Assembly (NCBI RefSeq): GCF_030718205.1 | Contig: NZ_JAUZQF010000029.1 | Location: forward strand, 1-64,000 | From: Nonomuraea turcica | Lineage (GTDB): Bacteria; Actinomycetota; Actinomycetes; Streptosporangiales; Streptosporangiaceae | Direction of reading: 5' to 3' | DNA length: 64,000 bases | Shown: positions 44,351 to 51,619 of the stretch, piece after piece | Position numbering within the stretch: the stretch's first letter is position 1 | How the letters are laid out: every line of letters starts with the position of its first letter | Program-made: the position numbers and the translations under genes | Notes under the pieces: generated by a model | Seen by the model: the letters and a program-made list of their open reading frames with translations, nothing else | Told to the model about the DNA's origin: nothing | Databases searched by the model: none

Positions 44351-44818
44351 ATGGGCGACACCATCGAGAAGGTCTCGATCATCGTCTCCAAAGGCTCCCT
44401 GGAGGGCATCTACCCCGCGCTGATCATGGCCAACGGCGCTCGCGCCGAGGGGATCGAGGCCAACCTGTTCTTCACCTTCTTCGGCCTCGACGCCGTCTCG
44501 AAGAGGTACCACGAGCACATCAAGGTTGCCACGGTCGGCAACCCCGGCCTGCACCTGGCGACTCTGATCGGAGGGCTGCCCGGGATGCCCCGTCTGATGA
44601 CCCGCTACCTCGAACGCAAAATGGACAAGCTGGACATCCCCCCGATCCCGGAGTTCATCGAAATGATCGCCGACACCGGCGCCGGGCTGTACGGCTGCAA
44701 GGCGTCCTGCGACCTATTCGACCTGACCAAGGACGACCTGGTCCCGCAGGTGCAGGACATCATCACCGTCGGCGACTTCTATCAGCTGGCCGCCGGCGGG
44801 CAGATCATCTACACCTGA
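44351..44818 (+). CDS. DsrE-family sulfur transferase (155 aa)
   Basis: KVSIIVSKGSLEGIYPALIMANGA is the DsrE/F/H fold start, EANLFFTFFGLDAV the second strand, and IADTGAGLYGCKASCDLFDL carries the Cys motif (GCKASC) that accepts sulfane sulfur in DsrE2-type proteins. GAAAGGACGGTTCATT lies before the ATG at 44351. Third gene of the sqr operon; it likely exchanges persulfide with the TusE-like carrier. Confidence 0.88.
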   Translation: MGDTIEKVSIIVSKGSLEGIYPALIMANGARAEGIEANLFFTFFGLDAVSKRYHEHIKVATVGNPGLHLATLIGGLPGMPRLMTRYLERKMDKLDIPPIPEFIEMIADTGAGLYGCKASCDLFDLTKDDLVPQVQDIITVGDFYQLAAGGQIIYT

Positions 44819-44901
44819 ACCCCCGACCCCGGCGTGACTCCGCGGGCCTGCGCGGCCATCGCCGAGCACGCCGCGGCAGGGGAGCCGAAGGGGGGCAGGA
44901 C

Positions 44902-45012
44902 ATGGAGAGGGACAAAGACGCCCTCGCCGACGTCGTCGTCCGCCTGCGCCGCGCGCAGGGAAAGATCGGTGGCGTCATCCAGATGATCGAGAACGGCCGG
45001 GAGTGCGAGGAC
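44902..45012 (+). pseudogene. cstR: CstR/CsoR-family regulator, truncated after residue 37
   Basis: ATG 44902 follows GGGGGGCAGGAC. DVVVRLRRAQGKIGGVIQMI and ENGRECED are the first helix of CsoR-family sensors, with Cys35 the first sensing ligand. At about 45013 the homology stops precisely and the sequence becomes the antisense of a peroxiredoxin gene. The second cysteine and DNA-binding helices are lost, so it cannot act as a repressor. This was the evident regulator of the surrounding palindromes. Confidence 0.8.
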
Positions 45013-45432
45013 GGTCGCCTGGGGGTCGATCACGAAGACGGCGCGGACGGCCGCCGTCTGGGACGCACTCGGGTGGAGCATGCCGTACGCCCGCGAGATC
45101 CGCGTCTCGAGGTCGGCGATGATCGGGAACGGGATAGCCACACCGAGCTTGTCCTGGATCGACCGGGTCCAGGCCAGATGGCTGTGGACGGAGTCGATGG
45201 AGGTGCCGAGCAGGGCGACGTTCTGGTCGGTAAACTCTCCGGCCAGCTCGGCGAAGGCGACGAACTCGGTGGTGCACACCGGGGTGAAGTCGGCCGGGTG
45301 GCTGAAGAGGACCAGCCAGCGGCCGGCGTAGTCGGCCAGCTGTACCGGGCCGTGGGTGGTGTCGGCGGAGAAGTCCGGGGCCTTGTCGCCGATGAGCGGG
45401 AGTTCTGCTGTTTCGAGGGTGATGTCATTCAC
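45010..45432 (-). pseudogene. 1-Cys peroxiredoxin, 3'-truncated
   Basis: LPLIGDKAPDFSADTTHGPV, then WLVLFSHPADFTPVCTTEFV with peroxidatic Cys53, and AYGMLHPSASQTAAVRAVFV are a Prx6-type peroxiredoxin. After about residue 140 (FVIDPQAT) the conserved C-terminal dimerisation arm is missing and the frame reads antisense cstR DNA to an adventitious stop at 44809. CCTCCAGAG-type purine site precedes the ATG at 45432. It could still make a 207-residue hybrid protein with a foreign tail. Confidence 0.8.
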
Positions 45433-45440
45433 CTCCAGAG

Positions 45441-46826
45441 TCAGGCGTTGGCGGGCGTGGCGGTGCGCTGCCAGGCCTCGTAGCCGCCGATCAGGTCGGA
45501 CACCTGGGCGCGGCCCTGGTGCTCCAGCAGGCTCATGGCGATGACCGAGCGGTTGCCGGTGGCACAGTACACGACGATGGGCCGGTCCTCGGGGATCTCC
45601 GGCAGCCGTCCGGCGAGTTGGGCGAGCGGAATGCGCAGCGCGTTCTCGATGGCGCCGCCCGCCACCTCACTCGCGTTGCGCACGTCCAGGAGCAGCGGTG
45701 GCTCGGGGCCGTCGAGTGCGCCGCGCAGTTCGGCGGCGGTCAGGCGGGTGCTGTGAGCGATCTCGGCAGGCATGGTCAGGAAGGCGCCCTCGGGCTCGCG
45801 CAGGTATCCGCCGACCGTGTCGAAGCCGATCCTGGCCAGGCGGGTGACGACCTCACTCTCGCGGTCCTGCGGGGCGACGACCACGATCTCCTGGCCCGGG
45901 GCGACGACCATGCCGGCCCGCTCGGCGAAGCGGCCGTCGGCGGCGACGTTGATCGAGCCGCGCAGGTGGGCCAGCCCGTACTCCTGCGCGTCGCGCGTGT
46001 CCAGGACGACGGCCCCCGCCGACCGCCTGGCCACGAACTCCTCCCCGGACAGGGGAACAGTATGCGCGTTCACGTCGAGCAGGTCGTGCTGCTTGCGGTT
46101 GAGCACCGCGTCGTAGACGAAGTAGCCGGGCGCGGGCGGCTGGCCCTCGGTGACGATCGACACGAACGCCTCCTCGCTCATGGGCACGCACGCGTAGTTG
46201 GTCAGGCGCTGCTGCCCGATGGTGGACTGGCGTTCGGTGGACAGGTTCTTGCCGCAGGCCGAGCCGGCGCCGTGCGCGGGAAAGACGCGGGTGGCCTCCG
46301 GCAGCCGCATCAGCTTGTGCTGGACGCTGTCGTACAGCATGCGGCCGAGCTGGTCGGCCGTCGCGCCCAGGGAGGCAAGCAGGTCGGGGCGGCCCACGTC
46401 GCCGACGAACAGCGCGTCGCCGGTCAGCACGCCGTACGGCGCCGGGTCGGCGGCGTGCTCGAACACCAGCACGCTGATCGACTCCGGCGTGTGGCCGGGC
46501 GTCTCCATGATCTCCAGAACGACGTCGCCGAGCTCGATGCGCTCGCCGTCGCCGAACTTGCGGATCGGGTACTCGGCCTCGGCCCTGCGGCCATAGCCGA
46601 TCCACGCTCCGGTGCGGGCGGCGAGTTCCAGATGGCCGGCGATGAAGTCGGCGTGGAAGTGGGTGTTGATCACGCCTTCGATGCGCAGGCCGTGCGCCTC
46701 GGCGTCGGCGATGTACTCGCTGACGTCACGCCGGGGGTCCACGACGACGGCGCGTCCGGTCTTGCGGTCGCCGATCATGTAAGAGGCATGGGAGAGGCAG
46801 TCGAGGTAGTACTGGGCGAAGAACAT
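45441..46826 (-). CDS. CstB-like persulfide dioxygenase-rhodanese (461 aa), internal start
   Basis: AAGGAGGAAGACC precedes ATG 46826, so this part is almost certainly also translated on its own. MBL domain: INTHFHADFIAGHLELA metal motif, METPGHTPESISV, and VFPAHGAGSACGKNLSTE (residues 1-about 245), the ETHE1/CstB type using non-heme iron. Rhodanese 1 (about 265-345) has VVVAP instead of the catalytic Cys loop and is inactive. Rhodanese 2 (about 370-455) has VVYCATGNRS with an intact Cys. Converts persulfides to sulfite/thiosulfate in CstR regulons. Confidence 0.85.
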   Translation of the reverse strand: MFFAQYYLDCLSHASYMIGDRKTGRAVVVDPRRDVSEYIADAEAHGLRIEGVINTHFHADFIAGHLELAARTGAWIGYGRRAEAEYPIRKFGDGERIELGDVVLEIMETPGHTPESISVLVFEHAADPAPYGVLTGDALFVGDVGRPDLLASLGATADQLGRMLYDSVQHKLMRLPEATRVFPAHGAGSACGKNLSTERQSTIGQQRLTNYACVPMSEEAFVSIVTEGQPPAPGYFVYDAVLNRKQHDLLDVNAHTVPLSGEEFVARRSAGAVVLDTRDAQEYGLAHLRGSINVAADGRFAERAGMVVAPGQEIVVVAPQDRESEVVTRLARIGFDTVGGYLREPEGAFLTMPAEIAHSTRLTAAELRGALDGPEPPLLLDVRNASEVAGGAIENALRIPLAQLAGRLPEIPEDRPIVVYCATGNRSVIAMSLLEHQGRAQVSDLIGGYEAWQRTATPANA

Positions 46827-47684
46827 GGTCTTCCTCCTTCTAGGTGACTTCTTGGCGAGGAGCAGGGTGAGAGCCAGCGCCACCAGCCCCGCGGCAGCCA
46901 GCGCGGCGATGCCCCACGCCGTCTGGTACAGGGCGGGCGGTGCCTGCCGGACGAGCACGAACGCCCCCATCACGAGCACGAACCAGCCGAACCCCTTGCG
47001 CAGCCACTCGCCGCTGATCCGCCCGGCGAGCCGCCCGCCGAGCAGGCCACCGGCGACCGCGGCGGCGGTGACGGGCAGCGCGATCGACCAGTCGACCTGG
47101 ACGGACTGCAGGTAGCCGGCGAAGCCGGCGAACGACTTCATCGCGATGACGAGCAGCGAGGTCGCCACGGCCGTGGTCATGGGCATGCCGCCGAGCAGTA
47201 CCAGCGCGGGCACCACCAGGAACCCGCCGCCCGCGCCCACCAGCCCGGTGACCAGGCCGACGACGACTCCCTCCGCGACCACGTGGAGAATCGGCAGGTC
47301 CTTGGCTCCACTGGGCTGCGGCTTGGGTGTCCGGCGGCCGCGGATCATCGCGACCGCGGTGGCCAGCATCATCACGGCGAAGCCCGCCAGCAGCAATGGT
47401 GCGGGAAGGCGCGGGCCGAGCAGCCCGCCGCCGTACGCGCCGGCCATGCCGGCCAGGCCGAAGACGAGTCCCGTACGCCATCGGATGCGTCCCGCCCTGG
47501 CGTGCCCGAGGGCGCTCACCACGCTGGTGACACCCACGACGAACAGCGACATCGCGATGGCGCTCTTGGCCGGGACGCCGGCCAGGTAGACCAGCAGCGG
47601 CACGGTGAGGATCGAGCCGCCCCCGCCGAACAGGCCCAACGTCACGCCGACGACCACGGCCGCGGCAAGGGTCAGAGCGCTCAT
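45441..47684 (-). CDS. TauE/SafE exporter fused in frame to persulfide dioxygenase-rhodanese (747 aa)
   Basis: From ATG 47684 (AAAAGGAAGCGT) the TauE/SafE permease runs for about 285 residues: two repeats, each with a glycine motif (GLFGGGGSILTVPLLVYL; GLVGAGGGFLVVPALVLLGG). The frame continues without a stop through LLLAKKSPRRRKT into an MBL-fold persulfide dioxygenase and two rhodanese domains. A TAG is present one frame away at 46840-46842, so separate genes were probably joined by a small indel. TauE would export sulfite or thiosulfate made by the dioxygenase-rhodanese part. Confidence 0.75.
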   Translation of the reverse strand: MSALTLAAAVVVGVTLGLFGGGGSILTVPLLVYLAGVPAKSAIAMSLFVVGVTSVVSALGHARAGRIRWRTGLVFGLAGMAGAYGGGLLGPRLPAPLLLAGFAVMMLATAVAMIRGRRTPKPQPSGAKDLPILHVVAEGVVVGLVTGLVGAGGGFLVVPALVLLGGMPMTTAVATSLLVIAMKSFAGFAGYLQSVQVDWSIALPVTAAAVAGGLLGGRLAGRISGEWLRKGFGWFVLVMGAFVLVRQAPPALYQTAWGIAALAAAGLVALALTLLLAKKSPRRRKTMFFAQYYLDCLSHASYMIGDRKTGRAVVVDPRRDVSEYIADAEAHGLRIEGVINTHFHADFIAGHLELAARTGAWIGYGRRAEAEYPIRKFGDGERIELGDVVLEIMETPGHTPESISVLVFEHAADPAPYGVLTGDALFVGDVGRPDLLASLGATADQLGRMLYDSVQHKLMRLPEATRVFPAHGAGSACGKNLSTERQSTIGQQRLTNYACVPMSEEAFVSIVTEGQPPAPGYFVYDAVLNRKQHDLLDVNAHTVPLSGEEFVARRSAGAVVLDTRDAQEYGLAHLRGSINVAADGRFAERAGMVVAPGQEIVVVAPQDRESEVVTRLARIGFDTVGGYLREPEGAFLTMPAEIAHSTRLTAAELRGALDGPEPPLLLDVRNASEVAGGAIENALRIPLAQLAGRLPEIPEDRPIVVYCATGNRSVIAMSLLEHQGRAQVSDLIGGYEAWQRTATPANA
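46833..46839 (-). promoter_or_regulatory. Internal ribosome binding site AAGGAGG
   Basis: A consensus AAGGAGG lies six bases before the ATG at 46826 inside the fused TauE-dioxygenase frame. It decides the internal start and shows that the two halves were once separate cistrons. Confidence 0.75.
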
Positions 47685-47700
47685 ACGCTTCCTTTTCTCG

Positions 47701-47716
47701 ATACCCCAGGGGGTAT
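47701..47716. promoter_or_regulatory. CstR/CsoR-type operator before tauE
   Basis: ATACCCCAGGGGGTAT, one mismatch from a perfect palindrome, lies 17 bp upstream of the TauE start at 47684. Confidence 0.75.
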
Positions 47717-47766
47717 ATAGAGGACAGACAGACATCCCCGCCGATGGTGAGGCTAGGAGGGGAAGG

Positions 47767-48351
47767 TCAGGTACTCGATCGGCTGATGCAGGCCAGGGCC
47801 GCATCGACGTCGACGCCCGGCCCGCGGTTATAGGGCAGACGGGACAGCAGCATGCCCAGCGTGCAGGTGTCGGTCAGTGCGGCGACGGCCAGCCCCGCAC
47901 CGATGGCCGCAGCGGCGAAACGCGCGCCGGGTATCCACAGGTCCGCCACGATCGCGACCAGCACGATCGCGCCCGCGACCAGCCGGACCTGCCGCTCCAG
48001 ACTCCACCTCGGCCGGCCGCGCACCACCGGCGCCTCGGCGGCGATCCACGCGTTCATGCCGCCCGAGAGCACCACCGCGTCGGGCAGTCCGGCCCCGCAC
48101 AGGCTCTTGTGCGCCTGGGCCGCGCGCCCGCCGGACTGGCAGATCAGCAGCATCGTGCCACCCGCGTCGGCGACGATCCGCCGCAGGTGGGCGTCGACCT
48201 GGTCGAGCGGCAGGTTGATCGCGCCGTCGATGTGCGCGGCCTCGAACTCGCCGGGAGTTCGCACGTCCACGACCAGCACGTCGGGATTGGCTGCGATCAT
48301 GGCGCGGGCGGTGACGGCGTCGACGTTTGGTGACTCGTCTTCGGTGGTCAT
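47767..48351 (-). CDS. Rhodanese-DUF2892 membrane protein (194 aa)
   Basis: Rhodanese domain: VLVVDVRTPGEFEAAHIDGAINLPL, then the active loop LLICQSGGRAAQAH with catalytic Cys (residues 10-105). A DUF2892 pair of membrane helices follows (VRLVAGAIVLVAIVADLW; FAAAAIGAGLAVAALTDTCTLG). ATG 48351 is used; a GTG one codon upstream is possible. Two CstR-type palindromes lie 25-70 bp upstream. Probably transfers sulfane sulfur at the membrane in the same detoxification system as TauE and the dioxygenase. Confidence 0.9.
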   Translation of the reverse strand: MTTEDESPNVDAVTARAMIAANPDVLVVDVRTPGEFEAAHIDGAINLPLDQVDAHLRRIVADAGGTMLLICQSGGRAAQAHKSLCGAGLPDAVVLSGGMNAWIAAEAPVVRGRPRWSLERQVRLVAGAIVLVAIVADLWIPGARFAAAAIGAGLAVAALTDTCTLGMLLSRLPYNRGPGVDVDAALACISRSST

Positions 48352-48375
48352 CACTTCTCTTCTCGTGCCCGAGCT

Positions 48376-48421
48376 ATACCCCCGGGGGTATCTTACTTAA
48401 GCCTTTATACCCCCGGGGGTA
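48376..48421. promoter_or_regulatory. Two CstR/CsoR-type palindromes
   Basis: ATACCCCCGGGGGTAT (48376-48391) is perfect over 16 bp and TACCCCCGGGGGTA (48408-48421) over 14 bp; centres are 31 bp apart, about three turns. They lie upstream of the rhodanese gene and are the best operators of the cluster. Confidence 0.85.
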
Positions 48422-48493
48422 ACCACATCGCAAATCCGATGATGATCTTGAGGAATCCGAAGGCGGCTGCCAGCGCCGCACCCTCGCGGCGCC

Positions 48494-48760
48494 CGCCACG
48501 AGCTTGTCGACTTCGTCTCCGACGACCGGCTGCGCGCGTCCGCTGAGGGCAGAACGTTCACGCGACAACGCTGGTCCACCCCGATCCGCTCCTACCGGCA
48601 CCTGCACGGCGGGCGGGTCGCCGTCGCCGGCGAAGCTCAATGGCACGCCCCCGCTCCCGAAGGACGGTTCAGCTACGTCGAATTCCACGTCGACGACATC
48701 GCCTACAACACAGGGCACTCCGCCACCCCCAGAGCTCCAGACGCTGGTCAACGCCGCTGA
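48494..48760 (+). pseudogene. DUF6544-like fragment
   Basis: RHELVDFVSDDRLRASAEGR, RWSTPIRSYRHLHGGRVAV and GRFSYVEFHVDDIAYNTG resemble the C-terminal part of DUF6544 (membrane-associated, unknown role). The beginning is absent and the end drifts into a Pro-rich tail. A 5'-truncated relic. Confidence 0.5.
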
Positions 48761-48828
48761 CATGCCAGAACTGACGCTCGATAGTCACCGTCCGTCAGAC
48801 GGCGTTGGTAGCTCTTGGAACGATGGGG

Positions 48829-48954
48829 TCAAGACGGGTCGCGCTGCACAGGCGGCGGACGTTCTCGTTGAGCAGGCAGCGCGACAGGAGGACGACCTGT
48901 CCGGAAGGGCTCGTCATGCAGCTCCTGCCGGATGAGATCCATTTGGCGGGTCAT
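48829..48954 (-). CDS. Possible 41-aa peptide with strong ribosome site
   Basis: GGAAGGAGGCATGCG precedes ATG 48954; the product starts MTRQMDLIRQELHDEPFRTG and ends Pro/Arg-rich. The ribosome site is convincing, but the tail is not, so this may be the start of a gene whose remainder is lost. Not recognised. Confidence 0.35.
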   Translation of the reverse strand: MTRQMDLIRQELHDEPFRTGRPPVALPAQRERPPPVQRDPS

Positions 48955-48981
48955 CGCATGCCTCCTTCCGAGCTTCGTGAT

Positions 48982-49060
48982 GTGGTCCTCATCGTCCACG
49001 GTCCAGGGGAGCGGGCTCGCGATGCAGGATGCGGTCGAGCCGCGCAGCCCGTTGGAGCGC
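48982..49060 (-). pseudogene. P-type ATPase extreme C-terminal fragment (repeat of 37088-37145)
   Basis: [19 protein letters not shown] and its stop match the tail of the ATPase at 37095-39629 ([19 protein letters not shown]). The 20 bases GTGGTCCTCATCGTCCACGG just past the stop are identical at 37088-37107 and 48982-49001. A second ATPase copy, or a copy-and-delete event, left this end behind. Confidence 0.7.
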
Positions 49061-49325
49061 GGTAGCGACGGAGCCTCGGCTCCCCGAGGGTGCGGCAGCG
49101 GAACCACGGCGCCGCCCAGCGGCGCCAGCCGCGCCGCTAGCTGCTCCCGCGCCGGCTCGGGCATCCAGCCGGGCAGCGCCGCCACGCCGTCGCGCACCAC
49201 CGCCGCGCCCTCGTAGCCGTCCAGATCCAGATCGCCCTCGAACTCGACGCAGCACGCAGCGCCGCGGCAACGGCGCAGAGTCCGCGGCTCTCAGCGCCAG
49301 TCAGGTCTGTGATCTTCGCGTACAT
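49061..49325 (-). pseudogene. Frameshifted fragment of unknown protein
   Basis: ATG 49325 starts MYAKITDLTGAESRGLCAVA; after about 26 codons the frame shifts to EFEGDLDLDGYEGAAVVRDG, VAALPGWMPEPAREQLAARL and VVPLPHPRG, which joins the ATPase tail. Plausible protein in both parts; family unknown. Confidence 0.45.
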
Positions 49326-49340
49326 CGCCTCTCGGCTTCC

Positions 49341-50570
49341 CTAGTTAGGGAGCTGCGACCGTTCACCCAGCACCTTGCGGTAGAGCGCGTCGCGCAGGGC
49401 GAGCTCCCGCTTGTCGGTGATGCCGAACCCGAGACGGTTGGGTGCATAGCAGTATCCGATGCCGGTGTCGGGATCGGCGAGGCCGAACGAGCCGCCGTTG
49501 CCGGGGGTGCCGAAAGCGTCGTTCGCCGCGCTGCCGAAAGGCCAGTCGCTGGTCGGTTTCAGGTAGCCCAGCGAGTACACCGCCGGTGCCCGAAGGACGA
49601 GGTCGACCAGGCCGCCGCTGGGTGGCTGGGCCGGCTGCACCAGAGCGTCGAGGGTTTGCGGGGCCAGGCCGAGCTTGCCGCTCACGGCGGCGCCGTAGGC
49701 CGCCGCCACGGCGCGTGCCTCGCCGATGCCGTTTCCCGCAGGCAACTCGATGCGCAGCACATCAAGGCGGTTGTAGTTCACGTCGGTCAGCAGTTCCTGC
49801 GGGTTGGCGAACGCTCGCAGGGTGAGGCTACCCGGCGTCATCATGCCGCGAAGCAAGCCGCGCGGAACGTCACCGAGGTGCAGCAGCGATTCATACTTGC
49901 TGCGGCCGTGGATCGTCGCCCGGCGTTCCAGATCGAATCCGGCCGGCAGACCGATGGAGAAGTCGATGCCCAGCGGCGCGGCGATCTCCTCGGCGAAGAA
50001 CCGCCCCAGCGATCGCCTGGCCGGGTCCACCCGGCGCAGCAACTCGCCTTCGTACCACCCCAGCGAGATGCCGTGATAGCCCTGCCGGGTGCCCGCAGGC
50101 CATAGCGGCCGTTGCAGGGCGATGGCCGCGGCCACCAGGTCGAGGTTGCCGAGGTCGGCGATGGTGAGCGGGATATCGATCACTGGCAGGCCGGCCTGGT
50201 GGGACAGCAGTTGCCGGACGGTGATGTCACCCTTTCCCCGCCAGGCGAACTCAGGCCAGTACGCCGCGACCCGTTCGTCGTAGTCCAGCAGGCCCCGCGA
50301 GTGCGCCAGAGCGAGCGCCAGCGAGGAGACGCCCTTGGTGGTGGAGAACATCGTCACGACCGTGTCCTCGCGCCACGGCTTGCGGGTGATGCCGTCGCGG
50401 TAGCCGCCCCACAGATCGACGACCTTCCGGCCGTCGCGGTAGACGGCGCACGCCGCCCCGACCTCGCCGCGCTCGGCGAAGTTGTGCCGGAACGCATCGG
50501 CGACCGGCCCGTACCCCTCATCCACCTCGCCGCATATGAGTGCGGAGGGGACATCCACTTTGAGTATCAT
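49341..50570 (-). CDS. Serine hydrolase, beta-lactamase (class C/EstB) family (409 aa)
   Basis: The SxxK nucleophile is Ser76-Thr-Thr-Lys79 (TMFSTTKGVSS), the Tyr motif is in GYHGISLGWYEGELL, and GTPGNGGSFGLADPDTG is the C-terminal HxG-equivalent region. No signal peptide, so it is probably a cytoplasmic esterase or peptidase of the EstB type rather than an antibiotic-resistance enzyme. ATG 50570 follows GGAGCATC weakly. Two DosR-like boxes lie 50-85 bp upstream. It is unrelated in context to the serine-hydrolase relic at 32.1 kb. Confidence 0.9.
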   Translation of the reverse strand: MILKVDVPSALICGEVDEGYGPVADAFRHNFAERGEVGAACAVYRDGRKVVDLWGGYRDGITRKPWREDTVVTMFSTTKGVSSLALALAHSRGLLDYDERVAAYWPEFAWRGKGDITVRQLLSHQAGLPVIDIPLTIADLGNLDLVAAAIALQRPLWPAGTRQGYHGISLGWYEGELLRRVDPARRSLGRFFAEEIAAPLGIDFSIGLPAGFDLERRATIHGRSKYESLLHLGDVPRGLLRGMMTPGSLTLRAFANPQELLTDVNYNRLDVLRIELPAGNGIGEARAVAAAYGAAVSGKLGLAPQTLDALVQPAQPPSGGLVDLVLRAPAVYSLGYLKPTSDWPFGSAANDAFGTPGNGGSFGLADPDTGIGYCYAPNRLGFGITDKRELALRDALYRKVLGERSQLPN

Positions 50571-50620
50571 GATGCTCCTCTCTCACCCATTCCCTAACGG
50601 TCTCCGCGGCTTCCCCGATA

Positions 50621-50655
50621 GGGCCGAAAGGCCCCCACCCCGGGCTCAAAGCCTC
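50621..50655. promoter_or_regulatory. Tandem DosR-like boxes before serine hydrolase
   Basis: GGGCCGAAAGGCCC (50621-50634), a near-perfect palindrome, and GGGCTCAAAGCCTC (50642-50655), centres about 21 bp apart, lie upstream of the start at 50570. Confidence 0.7.
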
Positions 50656-50755
50656 CCCCTCTTCCAGGACCGAATGAAGATCCGCAAGGCGGGGGGTGAG
50701 GTGCGGCCATCCAGAAACCGCCTGCGGTCGTCTCCTGGGCGACCGAGCGGCATCA

Positions 50756-50791
50756 GGGACCATGGGCCCGACGGGAGCGGACCTTCGCCTC
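50756..50791. promoter_or_regulatory. Tandem DosR-like boxes before ABC operon
   Basis: GGGACCATGGGCCC (50756-50769) and CGGACCTTCGCCTC (50778-50791), centres exactly 22 bp apart. A third similar 14-mer, GGGACCATGGGAAC, is at 50823-50836. All lie upstream of the ATPase start at 50873. Confidence 0.7.
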
Positions 50792-50872
50792 TTTCAGGTC
50801 CGCTCGGTGCCGGCGACCATGAGGGACCATGGGAACAGGAGCGCGACGGGCCGGGAAGACCGGGCCCGGCGC

Positions 50873-51619
50873 ATGACGACCCGGGACGGGGCGGCGATCG
50901 CCGTACGGGACCTGCGGGTGTACCGGGGCCGGCAGGTGGTGCTGCCCGGCCTGACCTTCGAGGTGCCACGCGGCCAGGTGACCGGGCTGCTCGGCCCGAG
51001 CGGCTGCGGCAAGACCACGTTGATGCGGGCGCTGGTGGGGGTGCAGGTCGTCGCCGGCGGTGAGGTGATCGTGCTCGGCGAGCGCGCTGGGAGTCCGGGA
51101 CTGCGCCGCACGGTCGGCTACTCGACGCAGGATCCCGCCATCTATCGAGATCTGTCGGTGGTGGAGAACCTGCGCTACTTCGCCGCCGTCCTGGGGGCAC
51201 CCCGCTCCGACGTCGACCGCGTGCTGGGCCACGTGGGCCTGGCCGATGCCGGGCGTCAGCTGGTGGGCACCCTGTCCGGAGGACAACTCAGCCGGGCGAG
51301 CCTGGCCGTCGCTCTGCTCGGCGCCCCGCAGGTGCTCGTCCTGGACGAGCCGACCGTGGGGCTGGATCCGGTACTGCGCCGGGACCTGTGGACGCTGTTC
51401 CGGCGACTGGCCGCGACCGGCGTCACGTTGCTGGTCTCCAGCCACGTGATGGACGAGGCCGCCCGGTGCGATCGGCTCATGCTGATGCGCGAGGGGGAGA
51501 TCCTCGCCGACGACACGCCCGATGGGATACGCGGGTGTACCGGCACGACCGACTTGGAGGAGGCGTTCCTGCGCCTGATCGACGAGCGCGAGGCCCGGCG
51601 CGCCGAACAGAGTCGGTGA
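50873..51619 (+). CDS. ABC transporter ATP-binding protein (248 aa)
   Basis: Walker A GPSGCGKTT, Q-loop YSTQDP, signature LSGGQLSRASLA, Walker B VLVLDEPTVGLDP and H-loop SSHVMDEA are all intact. The class is the multidrug/DrrA-like exporter ATPase with a short C-terminal extension. Upstream in-frame ATGs (50696, 50819) fall among or within the regulatory boxes, so 50873 is preferred. The stop overlaps the permease start (GTGA). Substrate unknown. Confidence 0.88.
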   Translation: MTTRDGAAIAVRDLRVYRGRQVVLPGLTFEVPRGQVTGLLGPSGCGKTTLMRALVGVQVVAGGEVIVLGERAGSPGLRRTVGYSTQDPAIYRDLSVVENLRYFAAVLGAPRSDVDRVLGHVGLADAGRQLVGTLSGGQLSRASLAVALLGAPQVLVLDEPTVGLDPVLRRDLWTLFRRLAATGVTLLVSSHVMDEAARCDRLMLMREGEILADDTPDGIRGCTGTTDLEEAFLRLIDEREARRAEQSR

